IMG/VR virus record: IMGVR_UViG_3300025423_000074
Span: 1-26,798 of that record
Source: a virus
Length of the DNA stretch: 26,798 nucleotides
Strand: one strand, 5' to 3'
The notes under the pieces were generated by a model. That model saw only the letters and a list, made by a program, of their open reading frames with translations. It ran no database searches and was not told the origin of the DNA. This document shows, piece after piece, positions 20,156 through 26,798 of this stretch (positions are counted from its first letter, which is position 1; each line of letters opens with the position of its first letter). The position numbers and the translations under genes were made by a program.

Positions 20156-20382
20156 AACTTACGCATATTGGGCAGCGGTGCGTCTTTTTGTGATTTCCCT
20201 TGTGCCTCATGAGAACGGTGCATAGGATGTGCATGAGCCGCATCTGTCTTTTCGTGTTCGCGTAGTTCTTTTTCTAAACCCGCAACTTTGCGAGCTTCTG
20301 CTTTCCATTCACGTTCGATAACGTAGTTTGAAGGTTCACGGTGTTTGGGCTTTTCAGCTTTAACAGAAAATTTGGTTGCCAT
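20152..20382 (-). CDS. Lone leftward gene, basic charged protein
   Basis: The 76-aa protein is highly charged and His/Lys-rich: MATKFSVKAEKPKHREPSNY, then WKAEARKVAGLEKELREHEK and a His-rich tail ending LPNMRKF. A helical or disordered structure is likely; no family is recognised. AGGAG precedes the ATG at 20382. It stands alone on the minus strand between two rightward operons and faces away from the promoter at 20372-20400, so it is probably transcribed from its own divergent promoter. Confidence 0.6.
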   Translation of the reverse strand: MATKFSVKAEKPKHREPSNYVIEREWKAEARKVAGLEKELREHEKTDAAHAHPMHRSHEAQGKSQKDAPLPNMRKF

Positions 20383-20400
20383 TGGAAAAACTCCTATAAT
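20372..20400 (+). promoter_or_regulatory. Strong sigma70-type promoter of packaging operon
   Basis: TTGGTT (20372-20377), a 17-base spacer and a perfect TATAAT (20395-20400) precede the 109-aa protein gene whose ATG is at 20447. Transcription would start near 20406, leaving a leader of about 40 bases with AGGAAA as ribosome site. It overlaps the start of the divergent gene. This is the best promoter seen by eye in the window. Confidence 0.65.
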
Positions 20401-20446
20401 GTGTGTGCCGATTATGGCAAATTTTTCTTTGCAAAGGAAATTGAAA

Positions 20447-20776
20447 ATGGGTTATCCAAATATGGAAAAAGAGCCAAAGGGCGCTAAATCAAGCGACCGT
20501 AGTGGTGAAAAGAAAATTCATGTGTCTAAAGTTGACCGTGAAGCCTACGAGCCTGGCGTGTCTGGCGAGAAAATGCCCAAGGGTGTTTTGTCTAGCGATA
20601 CATCTGGCGAGCGCAAGGCTAAGATTGTTGGCGGCGTTGCTATGGGCAAGGCTGACAGCATCGGTTCACGCGATGGTTCGCACATGGGTCGCGTTGATGG
20701 TCGTTGCGGCGAGATGAACACTGGTTCGTCTGAAAAAGTCGTGTACGATCACAAACGTAGCGATTACGGTAAGTAA
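20447..20776 (+). CDS. Repetitive Gly/Ser/Lys-rich protein, unknown
   Basis: ATG 20447 was chosen because AGGAAA lies just upstream; the frame is open further back. The 109-aa protein has an internal repeat: EKEPKGAKSSDRSGEKK (residues 7-23) and EKMPKGVLSSDTSGERK (about 42-58). Gly/Asp/Ser-rich sequence follows (GKADSIGSRDGSHMGRVDGR). It is probably disordered and hydrophilic. It is the first gene from a strong promoter and is followed by a stem-loop, so it may be made abundantly. Function unknown. Confidence 0.6.
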   Translation: MGYPNMEKEPKGAKSSDRSGEKKIHVSKVDREAYEPGVSGEKMPKGVLSSDTSGERKAKIVGGVAMGKADSIGSRDGSHMGRVDGRCGEMNTGSSEKVVYDHKRSDYGK

Positions 20777-20783
20777 TGCGAAA

Positions 20784-20811
20784 CCCCAAGAGTCAGTCGG
20801 GACTCAAGGGG
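20784..20811 (+). terminator. Stem-loop after 109-aa gene
   Basis: CCCC-AA-GAGTC (20784-20794) pairs with GACTC-AA-GGGG (20801-20811) around a six-base loop, leaving an AA/AA internal loop. It lies eight bases after the stop of the 109-aa gene. There is no T-run after it, so it is either a weak terminator or an mRNA end-protecting or processing hairpin that lets part of the transcription continue to the downstream genes. Confidence 0.45.
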
Positions 20812-20839
20812 CTTCTAGGCACAACAAAAAGAGGTTGTC

Positions 20840-21058
20840 ATGCTTGGTGAACATTGTAAGTCTTGTATCTATTTCAAAGATACAGAAAGAGGCTCATTAG
20901 GAGTCTGTCGGCGTTTTCCAGCCCACCATAACAAAAGTCGTGAGGACTGGTGCGGTGAATTCAAAGCTGAAATGCTAACGCTGCCTGTTGTAGATATGCA
21001 ACGCAAGCCAGGTCGCCCAAAGAAGGAGGTACAGAATGTACAAGCCTCTGAAGGATAA
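20840..21058 (+). CDS. Small zinc-ribbon-like protein with AT-hook-like motif
   Basis: The 72-aa protein has Cys6, Cys9, Cys23 and Cys38 (HCKSCIYF; GVCRRFP; DWCGEF), a plausible zinc site, and near the C-terminus KPGRPKK (56-62), which resembles an AT-hook DNA minor-groove binding motif. Together these suggest a small nucleic-acid-binding protein; target unknown. GAGG precedes the ATG. The next gene's AAGGAGG ribosome site lies within its last codons, and the two overlap by 23 bases. Confidence 0.65.
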   Translation: MLGEHCKSCIYFKDTERGSLGVCRRFPAHHNKSREDWCGEFKAEMLTLPVVDMQRKPGRPKKEVQNVQASEG

Positions 21059-21320
21059 AGTCATTGTCAAGCCTGAGAAGCGGTTTACATCTGAATCGCT
21101 GGATTTAAGCATGGTGGCTGGCGCGGAAACTACTGGATACATTACCGCCGTGGGTGATGATGCTGCGGCGCATGGCTTAAATGTGGGCGATAAAGTACAC
21201 TTTGGCACGATTGCTGACACATATAAAGATGAGTATTTGAAATATCACGACTTCAAAGAAAACGGTGAACGCTATCTGGTGATGAGTTGGCAAGATATTT
21301 GCTTTGTGGAGGAAATATGA
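21036..21320 (+). CDS. GroES-like co-chaperonin
   Basis: The 94-aa protein has the Cpn10 layout: MYKPLKDKVIVKPEKR at the start, a flexible stretch at about 17-30 where the GroEL-binding mobile loop would be, TTGYITAVGDDA, GLNVGDKVHFG (47-57) and ERYLVMSWQDICFVEEI at the end. Cellular GroES is about 97 aa. Phages such as T4 (gp31) encode GroES relatives to fold their own capsid protein with host GroEL. No GroEL is present here. The mobile loop lacks an obvious Ile-Val-Leu contact triad, so binding is not assured. AAGGAGG gives a very strong ribosome site. It lies upstream of the terminase and head genes. Confidence 0.82.
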   Translation: MYKPLKDKVIVKPEKRFTSESLDLSMVAGAETTGYITAVGDDAAAHGLNVGDKVHFGTIADTYKDEYLKYHDFKENGERYLVMSWQDICFVEEI

Positions 21321-21526
21321 GTTGGGCGCATATTGAAGAAGAAATTGAACTTAGAGCCGATATAACCCATATTGGTCAAATTCTTGAAAATCAAGAAAGA
21401 GTTGTCAATTGGATTAAAGGTAGAAAGTTTGAGATGGAAAAGCGCCTTAGACATTTGGAATACCGCAGATCAATTGATGAGCGTTCAACTAAAGTAAAAG
21501 TTGAAACTAATGGCGAAATACAATGA
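21317..21526 (+). CDS. Small coiled-coil protein
   Basis: ATG 21317 overlaps the co-chaperonin stop (ATGA). The 69-aa product MSWAHIEEEIELRADITHIG is followed by ILENQERVVNWIKGRKFEME and KRLRHLEYRRS, a charged helix with heptad spacing. No family is recognised. Its stop overlaps the next start. Confidence 0.55.
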   Translation: MSWAHIEEEIELRADITHIGQILENQERVVNWIKGRKFEMEKRLRHLEYRRSIDERSTKVKVETNGEIQ

Positions 21527-21741
21527 ACGAAGCCTACAAGTTATTGTGGTTTCACGACTGCGCTGTAAAGCAAATGGAATGGCTGAAAGCGAACGGTGGC
21601 AGCTATGAGATGGTTGAATCGTTCAAAGAGTTTGTAAGCAGTTACGCAACAAAGATCAAGGAGATCAAAGATGCCGTTAATCAAGAGCAAATCAGACAAA
21701 GCGTTCAAAGAGAACATCAAAGCGGAAGTGAAGGCGGGTAA
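21523..21741 (+). CDS. Small helical protein, unknown
   Basis: The 72-aa protein (MNEAYKLLWFHDCAVKQMEW, then KEFVSSYATKIKEIKDAVNQ) is probably two helices. It starts at an ATGA overlap. The last 71 bases are shared with the next gene in another frame, and its Gln/Gly-rich end (QREHQSGSEGG) is probably dictated by that overlap. Confidence 0.5.
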   Translation: MNEAYKLLWFHDCAVKQMEWLKANGGSYEMVESFKEFVSSYATKIKEIKDAVNQEQIRQSVQREHQSGSEGG

Positions 21742-21814
21742 ACCTGTCAAGCAAGCCGTGGCGATTGCGTACTTTGAAAAGCGAGAAGCTGCCAAAAAGC
21801 CTAAAAAGAAATAA
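21671..21814 (+). CDS. Conserved 47-aa MPLIKSKS protein
   Basis: ATG 21671, with AAGGAG at 21657-21662, encodes MPLIKSKSDKAFKENIKAEV, then KAGKPVKQAVAIAYFEKREA and a Lys-rich tail. This short protein type (MPLIKSKS...F-x-EN-[IV]-KAE-x-KAGKPxKQAVAIAY) is familiar from many phage genomes, often near terminase. It is small and basic, function unknown. It overlaps the preceding gene by 71 bases out of frame, but the recognisable sequence makes it more certain than that neighbour's tail. Confidence 0.8.
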   Translation: MPLIKSKSDKAFKENIKAEVKAGKPVKQAVAIAYFEKREAAKKPKKK

Positions 21815-21837
21815 AATCGGGTAAACCGAGGATTTCT

Positions 21838-22878
21838 ATGCCATTTCTATCAGACCTATTAAATTCTGCAACGCAAAAAGCGAATAATTTTGTTCAGCAT
21901 CCAGGACAAAGTTTGATTGATTTGGCTAATTCTGTGAATGAAAGAGCCAAAGCGCAAAACGCTCAAGAAGATGCGGAATTACAAGAATTTTTACGAACTA
22001 AAAAACTTAATGGTCCTATTCAAATGAAAGGTGCATTAGAGTTAGCGCAAGGGTACAACCCCGCTGGCATGACTGTTTGGCATGGTTCGCCTTATAAATT
22101 TGCGGCATTTGACCCTACCAAAATTGGTACAGGCGAAGGCGCTCAAGCATATGGGCATGGTTTGTATGTTGCTGAAAATAAAAAAACAGCACAAGATTAC
22201 ATGAAAATAGAGCCAGCAGGTTCATCTGCTGCTCCTAGAAGAACTTTACTAGGCCAAGAGGTTGAAGTTGGCACACCAGAATACAAAGTCGCACAGCTTG
22301 TTGATGAACTCGGTTTGTCTAAAGCAAGAAAGTTTATATCTGATTGGTCTAAAAATCCAACGCCTGACAGGGTTGATTTTGTTGGAAAAGCAAGTGATGT
22401 AATTCAAAATGTGACCAAAAAGGCTGATGCTAAAAATCTTGGTACAGGCAATTTGTACAAAATTGATTTGCCAGACGAACACATTGAAAAAATGCTTGAT
22501 TGGGATAAGCCGTTAAGTGAGCAACCACAAGCAGTTAAAGATGCTTTGAAAGACTTGCCTCATCGTGGGTCTGATTGGACATACGGAACAACTATTGAAT
22601 CAATAGATGCTGCTCCACATTTAAAAGAACAAAGTTATGGAATGAACCCAACAGGTCAAGAAATTTATAACAATTTGGGTAAATCTATGATGGTTGGTAA
22701 CAATGCCAAAGGTCAAATAGAGGCTTCAAATACATTAAAACAACTAGGCATCCCAGGCATTAAATATTTTGACCAAGGCAGTAGAGGCGCAGGACAAGGT
22801 TCACGTAACTTTGTTGTATTCCCTGGCAACGAGCATCTTTTAAAAATACAAGATATAAACGGAAACCCCATTAAATGA
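21838..22878 (+). CDS. ADP-ribosyltransferase-like protein (ART-PolyVal type)
   Basis: The 346-aa protein has an amphipathic, charged N-terminal region (1-75), then the core I associate with ART-PolyVal: TVWHGSPYKFAAFDPTKIGT (79-98), GEGAQAYGHGLYVAENKKTA (99-118), GNLYKIDLPDEHIEKMLDWD (204-223), LGIPGIKYFDQGSRGAGQGS (303-322) and NFVVF. HGSP and YGHGLY are the NAD-site motifs of this family. ART-PolyVal domains usually occur inside very large injected polyvalent proteins of phages and mobile elements; here it is a stand-alone gene. It would transfer ADP-ribose from NAD to a host or phage target, unknown here. It lies directly before the small terminase, overlapping it by ATGA. Confidence 0.8.
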   Translation: MPFLSDLLNSATQKANNFVQHPGQSLIDLANSVNERAKAQNAQEDAELQEFLRTKKLNGPIQMKGALELAQGYNPAGMTVWHGSPYKFAAFDPTKIGTGEGAQAYGHGLYVAENKKTAQDYMKIEPAGSSAAPRRTLLGQEVEVGTPEYKVAQLVDELGLSKARKFISDWSKNPTPDRVDFVGKASDVIQNVTKKADAKNLGTGNLYKIDLPDEHIEKMLDWDKPLSEQPQAVKDALKDLPHRGSDWTYGTTIESIDAAPHLKEQSYGMNPTGQEIYNNLGKSMMVGNNAKGQIEASNTLKQLGIPGIKYFDQGSRGAGQGSRNFVVFPGNEHLLKIQDINGNPIK

Positions 22879-23279
22879 CCGAAGTAAAACGCCCAGTAGG
22901 TAGACCAAGCCTCTATGACCCCGCATATTGCGAGAAGGTCGTGGAATTGGGCAAACTGGGTAAATCCGTAGAGCAAATATCGGCGATTCTTAATGTATCG
23001 TTAAGAACAATGTATTCATGGCGTGACTCACATGAAGAATTTTTGCACGCCTTGGAAGATGCAAAGGCTTATGAGCAAGCATGGTGGGAAGATCAAGCGC
23101 AGAGTTACATGGTTGAGGATAAGGAAAGCGCAAAGCTGAACTCATCACTGTGGTCAAGAAGCATGGCGGCACGATTCCCCAAGAAGTACCGTGAAAGCGT
23201 GAAGCAAGAGATTACAGGGGTGGATGGTGCTCCATTGCTGACAGGCATCCAAGTCACATTCGTCAAACCTAATGAGTGA
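22875..23279 (+). CDS. terS: Terminase small subunit
   Basis: The 134-aa protein begins with a basic VKRPVGRPSLYD arm, then a helix-turn-helix (GKLGKSVEQISAILNVSLRT, then MYSWRDSHEEF). An oligomerisation-type helix follows (LHALEDAKAYEQAWWEDQAQ), and it ends in KKYRESVKQEITG. This is the usual layout of phage TerS, which recognises the packaging site (pac) on concatemeric DNA and regulates TerL. It overlaps both neighbours (4 and 8 bases). The pac site is often inside terS, but I cannot pick it out by eye. Confidence 0.9.
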   Translation: MTEVKRPVGRPSLYDPAYCEKVVELGKLGKSVEQISAILNVSLRTMYSWRDSHEEFLHALEDAKAYEQAWWEDQAQSYMVEDKESAKLNSSLWSRSMAARFPKKYRESVKQEITGVDGAPLLTGIQVTFVKPNE

Positions 23280-24567
23280 CGTAAAGACCGCCATTGCTAA
23301 CGCACAGTTTCCAGCCAAACTGGAGTGCTTATTCAACCCTAAGAATTCCCGCTATCGAGTGCTGTATGGTGGTCGTGGCGGCGCAAAGTCATGGGGTGTG
23401 GCTAGAGCATTGCTGATTAAGGGCGCTCAAGCACCATTGCGTATCCTTTGCGCTCGTGAGTTTCAGACTTCTATCAAGGATTCAGTTCACAAGCTACTGT
23501 GCGACCAGATCGCTGATATGGGTTTGGCTGGCTTCTACGAGATTACCGAAAAGTCCATCAAAGGCAAGAACGGCACAGAGTTCTTCTTTGTTGGCCTGCG
23601 AAACAACGTGGTCAACGTAAAGTCTATCGAAGGGGTTGATGTGTGTTGGGTAGAGGAGTCACAAACGGTTTCCCGCAATAGCTGGAACGTACTGATTCCC
23701 ACCATTCGTAAAGAGCAGTCCGAGATTTGGGTGACGTTTAACCCTGAACTAGAGACTGACGAGACTTACCAGCGGTTTGTGGCTAACCCGCCTGCTAACG
23801 CCATTGTTCAAAAGATCAATTGGTCGGATAACCCTTGGTTTCCTGATACGCTCAAAGACGAGATGCTGGCGCTAAAGTCACGCGACCCTGCGGCACATAG
23901 AATTGTTTGGGAAGGCTTCTGCCGCATGACGGTGGACGGCGCTATCTTTGGCAAAGAGATGCAGATGGCCGAATTGGACAACCGAATCACTAATGTGCCA
24001 TACGATGCCTCTAAGCCTGTTCACGCCGTGTTTGATTTGGGTTGGGCAGATATGACCTCTGTCTGGTTTGTGCAGTTTATTGGCATGGAAACACGCCTGA
24101 TTCGCTACATTGAGGTCAACCAAACCACAATGACGGACATTTTGGCGAAGATGCAGACCTACGGCTATCTTTACGATACCCTGTGGCTGCCACACGATGC
24201 CCAAAATAAGACACTGGCATCGTCAGGACGCAGTATTGAGGACATTGTTAGGGCAGCAGGCTACAAGACTAAGGTTTTGGAGCGTGTGCCTGTGGTGGAT
24301 TCGATCAACGCTGCAAGAACAATATTCAGGTCGTGTTATTTTGATAGAGATAATTGTGCCGAAGGGTTACAATGCCTCCGACACTATCGTTATGAAGTTG
24401 ACTCCGAGACAGGCCAATTTAGCAGAACGCCTCTCCATGACCATTACAGTCACGGTGCAGACGCATTTAGATATATCGGGTTAATGGTGAACGAGCCTAG
24501 AGGCAGGCAGCGTCAAAAATCTGTGCCGCAGAACTATGGCGGCGCACACTCTTGGATGGGTAATTAA
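23272..24567 (+). CDS. terL: Terminase large subunit
   Basis: The 431-aa protein has the packaging ATPase motifs: Walker A in YGGRGGAKSWG (32-42), Walker B with catalytic Glu in VDVCWVEES (122-130) and coupling motif TFNPE (155-159). The C-terminal RNase H-like nuclease has acidic residues Asp255 and Asp260 (VFDLGWAD), Asp309 (LPHDAQ) and Asp397 (HGADAFRY). It pumps DNA into the prohead through the portal and cuts it, in partnership with TerS. P22 gp2 is 499 aa; this is shorter and resembles the PBSX/Terminase_3 type. Its TAA is immediately followed by the portal ATG. Confidence 0.95.
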   Translation: MSDVKTAIANAQFPAKLECLFNPKNSRYRVLYGGRGGAKSWGVARALLIKGAQAPLRILCAREFQTSIKDSVHKLLCDQIADMGLAGFYEITEKSIKGKNGTEFFFVGLRNNVVNVKSIEGVDVCWVEESQTVSRNSWNVLIPTIRKEQSEIWVTFNPELETDETYQRFVANPPANAIVQKINWSDNPWFPDTLKDEMLALKSRDPAAHRIVWEGFCRMTVDGAIFGKEMQMAELDNRITNVPYDASKPVHAVFDLGWADMTSVWFVQFIGMETRLIRYIEVNQTTMTDILAKMQTYGYLYDTLWLPHDAQNKTLASSGRSIEDIVRAAGYKTKVLERVPVVDSINAARTIFRSCYFDRDNCAEGLQCLRHYRYEVDSETGQFSRTPLHDHYSHGADAFRYIGLMVNEPRGRQRQKSVPQNYGGAHSWMGN

Positions 24568-26673
24568 ATGGCTGAATTCAATGAAAGCTCTTTGAGCGAT
24601 TACGACCCTCGAATTGACGAGGCTATCCAGTTTTTGCGTTTGGCGAACGATGCCGACACAATGAATCGCCAAGAAGCATTGGAAGATTTGAAGTTCGTCA
24701 ACGGCGATCAATGGCCTGTTGAACTACAAAACAGCCGAAACCTCGAATCTCGCCCTGTGCTGACGATTAACAAACTTGATGGTTATTGCCGCCAAGTGGT
24801 TAACCAGATTCGCCAGCAGCGCCCTCGCCCTAAAGTTCATGGCATGAACAGCCAAGCAGACGAAAAGACCGCGCAAGTCATCCAAGGCATCATTCGCCAC
24901 ATTGAAGCAAACTCTAACGCTGACAACGCCTATGACACAGCCACAGATTACGCTGTTCGCATGGGTTGGGGTTATATCCGTCTGCGTACAGATTATGTAA
25001 GTGATGACTCATTCGACCAAGAAATCTACATTGAGCCGATTGATAACCCATTTACGGTCTATTACGACATTAACTCAATCATGCCTGATGGGTCTGATGC
25101 AGAGCGTTGTTTGATTACAACAATGATGCGTAAGGCTGATTTCAGCAAGCTTTACCCTGATGCTGAAATCACATCGTTCACACAGCGCGGCACAGGCGAC
25201 AGCCAATCTGAATGGATTACCAAAGAGGATATTCGCCTTGCTGAGTATTACTACATGGTGCGTGAACGTGCCAAACTGTATATGCTCAGTGACGGTTCTG
25301 CTACCTTTGCGACTGACAAAGACTTCTTCAAGCGCCTTGAAAACATGGGCATTGAGATCATTGACGAACGTGAATCGGTCAAGAAGTCGGTTAAATATTG
25401 CAAGCTGACAGCCAATGAAATTCTGGAAGAAGGCGAATGGGCGGGTAAATACCTACCCATTATTCCTGTTTACGGTCGCCATGTGATTGTGGGCGACAAA
25501 CGCAAGAAGTTTGGCATGGTGCGTCACGCCAAAGATGCACAACGTATGTACAACTTCTGGCAAACCTCATTGACTGAATCAGTCGCCCTTGCACCCAAAG
25601 CCAAATGGATTATGGCTGAAGGTCAAGATGAGGGACATGAAATCGATTGGGCGCAGGCCAACATCAAATCATTCCCGCTGTTGCGCTACAAGCAAACCGA
25701 CATTGATGGTCGTCAAGCGCCACCACCTACCCGCTTGCAGCCAGAGCCACCTCCTGCTGGCATTTTGGAAGCCACAGGTCTAATTGACCAAGATATTAAG
25801 GTCTTGATGGGTGTGTTTGACCCTGCTCAACTGAAGCAAGGCAACATCTCAGGCAAGGCTTTGAACGGTCAGCAACAGCAAGTTGACCTCAACAACTTTG
25901 ACTTTTACGACAATTTGTGTAAATCGCAGGCTCAAGTCGCTCGTGCCATTCTTGACCTTATCCCCAAAATATACGACACCGAGCGTGTCATGCGGATTAT
26001 TGGCGATGACGGTAAGCCTGAGTTGGTGACGGTTAACGAGCGTGATGCCGTGAACAACCTCATGAAAAACGACCTCACCGTTGGTCTTTACGATGTGGTG
26101 ATGGACACAGGCCCAGGCTACAACAGCAAGCGCCAAGAGGCTTTGGAGACCATTACGCCTATCTTGTCGGCAGACCCACAGCTTATGTCTCAGATTGGCG
26201 ATTTGTGGTTTAGGAACATGGATTTCCCTGGCGCAGACGTTATCGCAGACCGCTTGGCTACGCTCAACCCGCTGGCTAAGGTGGATGAGAAGTCCGATGT
26301 GCCGCCACAAGTTCAAATGGCTATGGCTCAGGCTCAGGCGCAAGTCCAGCAAATGCAACAAGCCATGCAACAAATGCAGAACGACATTAATTACGGCAAA
26401 TCTGTTGCCCAAATTAAAGAAGAAGGCGCGACTAAGCGTGAACTGCTTAAAGCCACAGCCAAGGCACACAATACCGAAACAATGGCAGAGGTCAAGGTCA
26501 ACGACCAGAATACCCGCGCCATTACGTCACAGAACAAAGTGGAGATTGAAGCGATCATGGAATTGCTGCTTCACCACATGGACACCAAGCGTCTTGAAAA
26601 GGAAATCCAAGTGCGTAATGCGGAACAATACGCTTACGCAAATCAGGCTAATCAAGACATTGCAAATCAATAA
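24568..26673 (+). CDS. P22-type portal protein
   Basis: The 701-aa protein is close in length to P22 gp1 (725 aa). It shows sequence I recognise from that family: DYDPRIDEAIQFLRLANDAD, FVNGDQWP, LTINKLDGYCRQVVNQIRQQ, RPRPKV, DYAVRMGWGYIRLRTDY and QEIYIEPIDNPFTVYYD. The C-terminal part includes a Gln-rich coiled-coil region (QAQVQQMQQAMQQMQND, about 592-608), which may form part of the barrel. Twelve copies should form the DNA entry ring and the docking site for terminase and later gp4-like factor. A lone long frame on the opposite strand (25849-26469) is a shadow of this coding sequence. Confidence 0.95.
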   Translation: MAEFNESSLSDYDPRIDEAIQFLRLANDADTMNRQEALEDLKFVNGDQWPVELQNSRNLESRPVLTINKLDGYCRQVVNQIRQQRPRPKVHGMNSQADEKTAQVIQGIIRHIEANSNADNAYDTATDYAVRMGWGYIRLRTDYVSDDSFDQEIYIEPIDNPFTVYYDINSIMPDGSDAERCLITTMMRKADFSKLYPDAEITSFTQRGTGDSQSEWITKEDIRLAEYYYMVRERAKLYMLSDGSATFATDKDFFKRLENMGIEIIDERESVKKSVKYCKLTANEILEEGEWAGKYLPIIPVYGRHVIVGDKRKKFGMVRHAKDAQRMYNFWQTSLTESVALAPKAKWIMAEGQDEGHEIDWAQANIKSFPLLRYKQTDIDGRQAPPPTRLQPEPPPAGILEATGLIDQDIKVLMGVFDPAQLKQGNISGKALNGQQQQVDLNNFDFYDNLCKSQAQVARAILDLIPKIYDTERVMRIIGDDGKPELVTVNERDAVNNLMKNDLTVGLYDVVMDTGPGYNSKRQEALETITPILSADPQLMSQIGDLWFRNMDFPGADVIADRLATLNPLAKVDEKSDVPPQVQMAMAQAQAQVQQMQQAMQQMQNDINYGKSVAQIKEEGATKRELLKATAKAHNTETMAEVKVNDQNTRAITSQNKVEIEAIMELLLHHMDTKRLEKEIQVRNAEQYAYANQANQDIANQ

Positions 26674-26677
26674 AATC

Positions 26678-26720
26678 AGTAGCATAATGGCTACTAAACC
26701 TTACCTGTGAGGTACACAGG
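26678..26720 (+). other. Two stem-loops in portal-scaffold gap
   Basis: AGTAGC-ATAATG-GCTACT (26678-26695) and CCTGTG-AGGTA-CACAGG (26704-26720) are perfect six-base stems in the 67-base gap before the scaffold start. There is no T-run after either, so they look like mRNA structure (stability, processing or translation control of the scaffold message) rather than terminators. Confidence 0.5.
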
Positions 26721-26740
26721 GTTAAATCGTTGGGAAACGT

Positions 26741-26798
26741 ATGTCCGAAAACCAAGCAGGTCAAGTATTGACTAGCGAAAATGCGGCTGAGTTCTATG
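26741..26798 (+). CDS. Scaffolding-like protein start (3' partial)
   Basis: ATG 26741, with GGGAAA upstream, opens a frame that runs off the window: MSENQAGQVLTSENAAEFY. The acidic, flexible start and its place right after the portal are as expected for a P22 gp8-type scaffolding protein (order portal-scaffold-coat). Only 19 codons are visible, so the call rests mostly on position. Confidence 0.6.
   Translation, partial: MSENQAGQVLTSENAAEFY

Noticed and set aside
25849-26469. 206-aa open frame opposite the portal gene
   Set aside because: It is rich in Leu/His/Val as expected of the complement of a Gln/Asp/Lys-rich coding sequence, with no ribosome site or operon context. It is a shadow of the portal gene.
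26195-26710. 171-aa frame overlapping the portal 3' end in +2
   Set aside because: It is Arg/Lys/Trp/Thr-rich with no motif. Unlike the methyltransferase overlap, nothing in it resembles a known protein.

Overview
This window is phage DNA: 26.8 kb of tightly packed genes from a short-tailed (podovirus) phage with P22-type morphogenesis genes. It appears to be about 45% G+C by eye. The replication, recombination and small accessory proteins resemble, from memory of these families, those of phages of Betaproteobacteria (Burkholderiales, including freshwater lineages); host assignment is inference only. No integrase, CI-type repressor, tRNA or CRISPR was found. The window opens inside a P22 gp4-like tail accessory gene and closes at the start of a scaffolding-like gene. 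In P22 order only scaffold, coat and the start of gp4 lie between those two, so the window may be most of a roughly 30 kb circularly permuted genome cut between portal and coat (inference).

Layout. (1) 1-8491, rightward: gp4-like tail accessory protein, a GIY-YIG homing endonuclease, gp10-like hub protein with two inserted beta repeats, a small conserved protein, a cupin, three probable ejection (internal virion) proteins and a collar-domain fibre. (2) 8501-11104, rightward: lysis region with several small membrane proteins, Rz with Rz1 nested in another frame, and a GH108 endolysin. (3) 14745-11101, leftward: early operon with ERF annealase, YqaJ/lambda-exo-type nuclease, an SSB-like small protein, a winged-helix protein, and several micro-ORFs encoding single membrane helices, each tucked between neighbours by 8-nt and 4-nt overlaps. 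(4) 14874-20155, rightward: P22-Cro-like regulator, a 35-aa membrane peptide, a structured RNA resembling C4 antisense RNA, replication initiator-like and loader-like genes, a cytosine-C5 methyltransferase with a second 312-codon gene almost completely embedded in its +1 frame, then small nuclease and accessory genes with an HNH homing endonuclease inserted. (5) 20152-20382, a lone leftward gene. (6) 20447-26798, rightward from a good promoter: a repetitive 109-aa protein, a zinc/AT-hook-like protein, a GroES-like co-chaperonin, small proteins, an ART-PolyVal-type ADP-ribosyltransferase, small and large terminase, portal and the start of scaffold.

How it works together: the Cro-like gene sits at a divergent control region between the leftward recombination operon and the rightward replication operon. 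The putative C4-like RNA/terminator lies just before the replication genes. ERF plus YqaJ form a two-component annealing recombination system. Terminase, portal and scaffold build and fill heads; gp4- and gp10-like proteins plug them; ejection proteins and fibre deliver DNA; holin candidates, endolysin and Rz/Rz1 release progeny. No gene-free stretch exceeds about 130 bases. The most notable observations are the dual-coding methyltransferase locus, the C4-like RNA and the micro-ORF membrane peptides.
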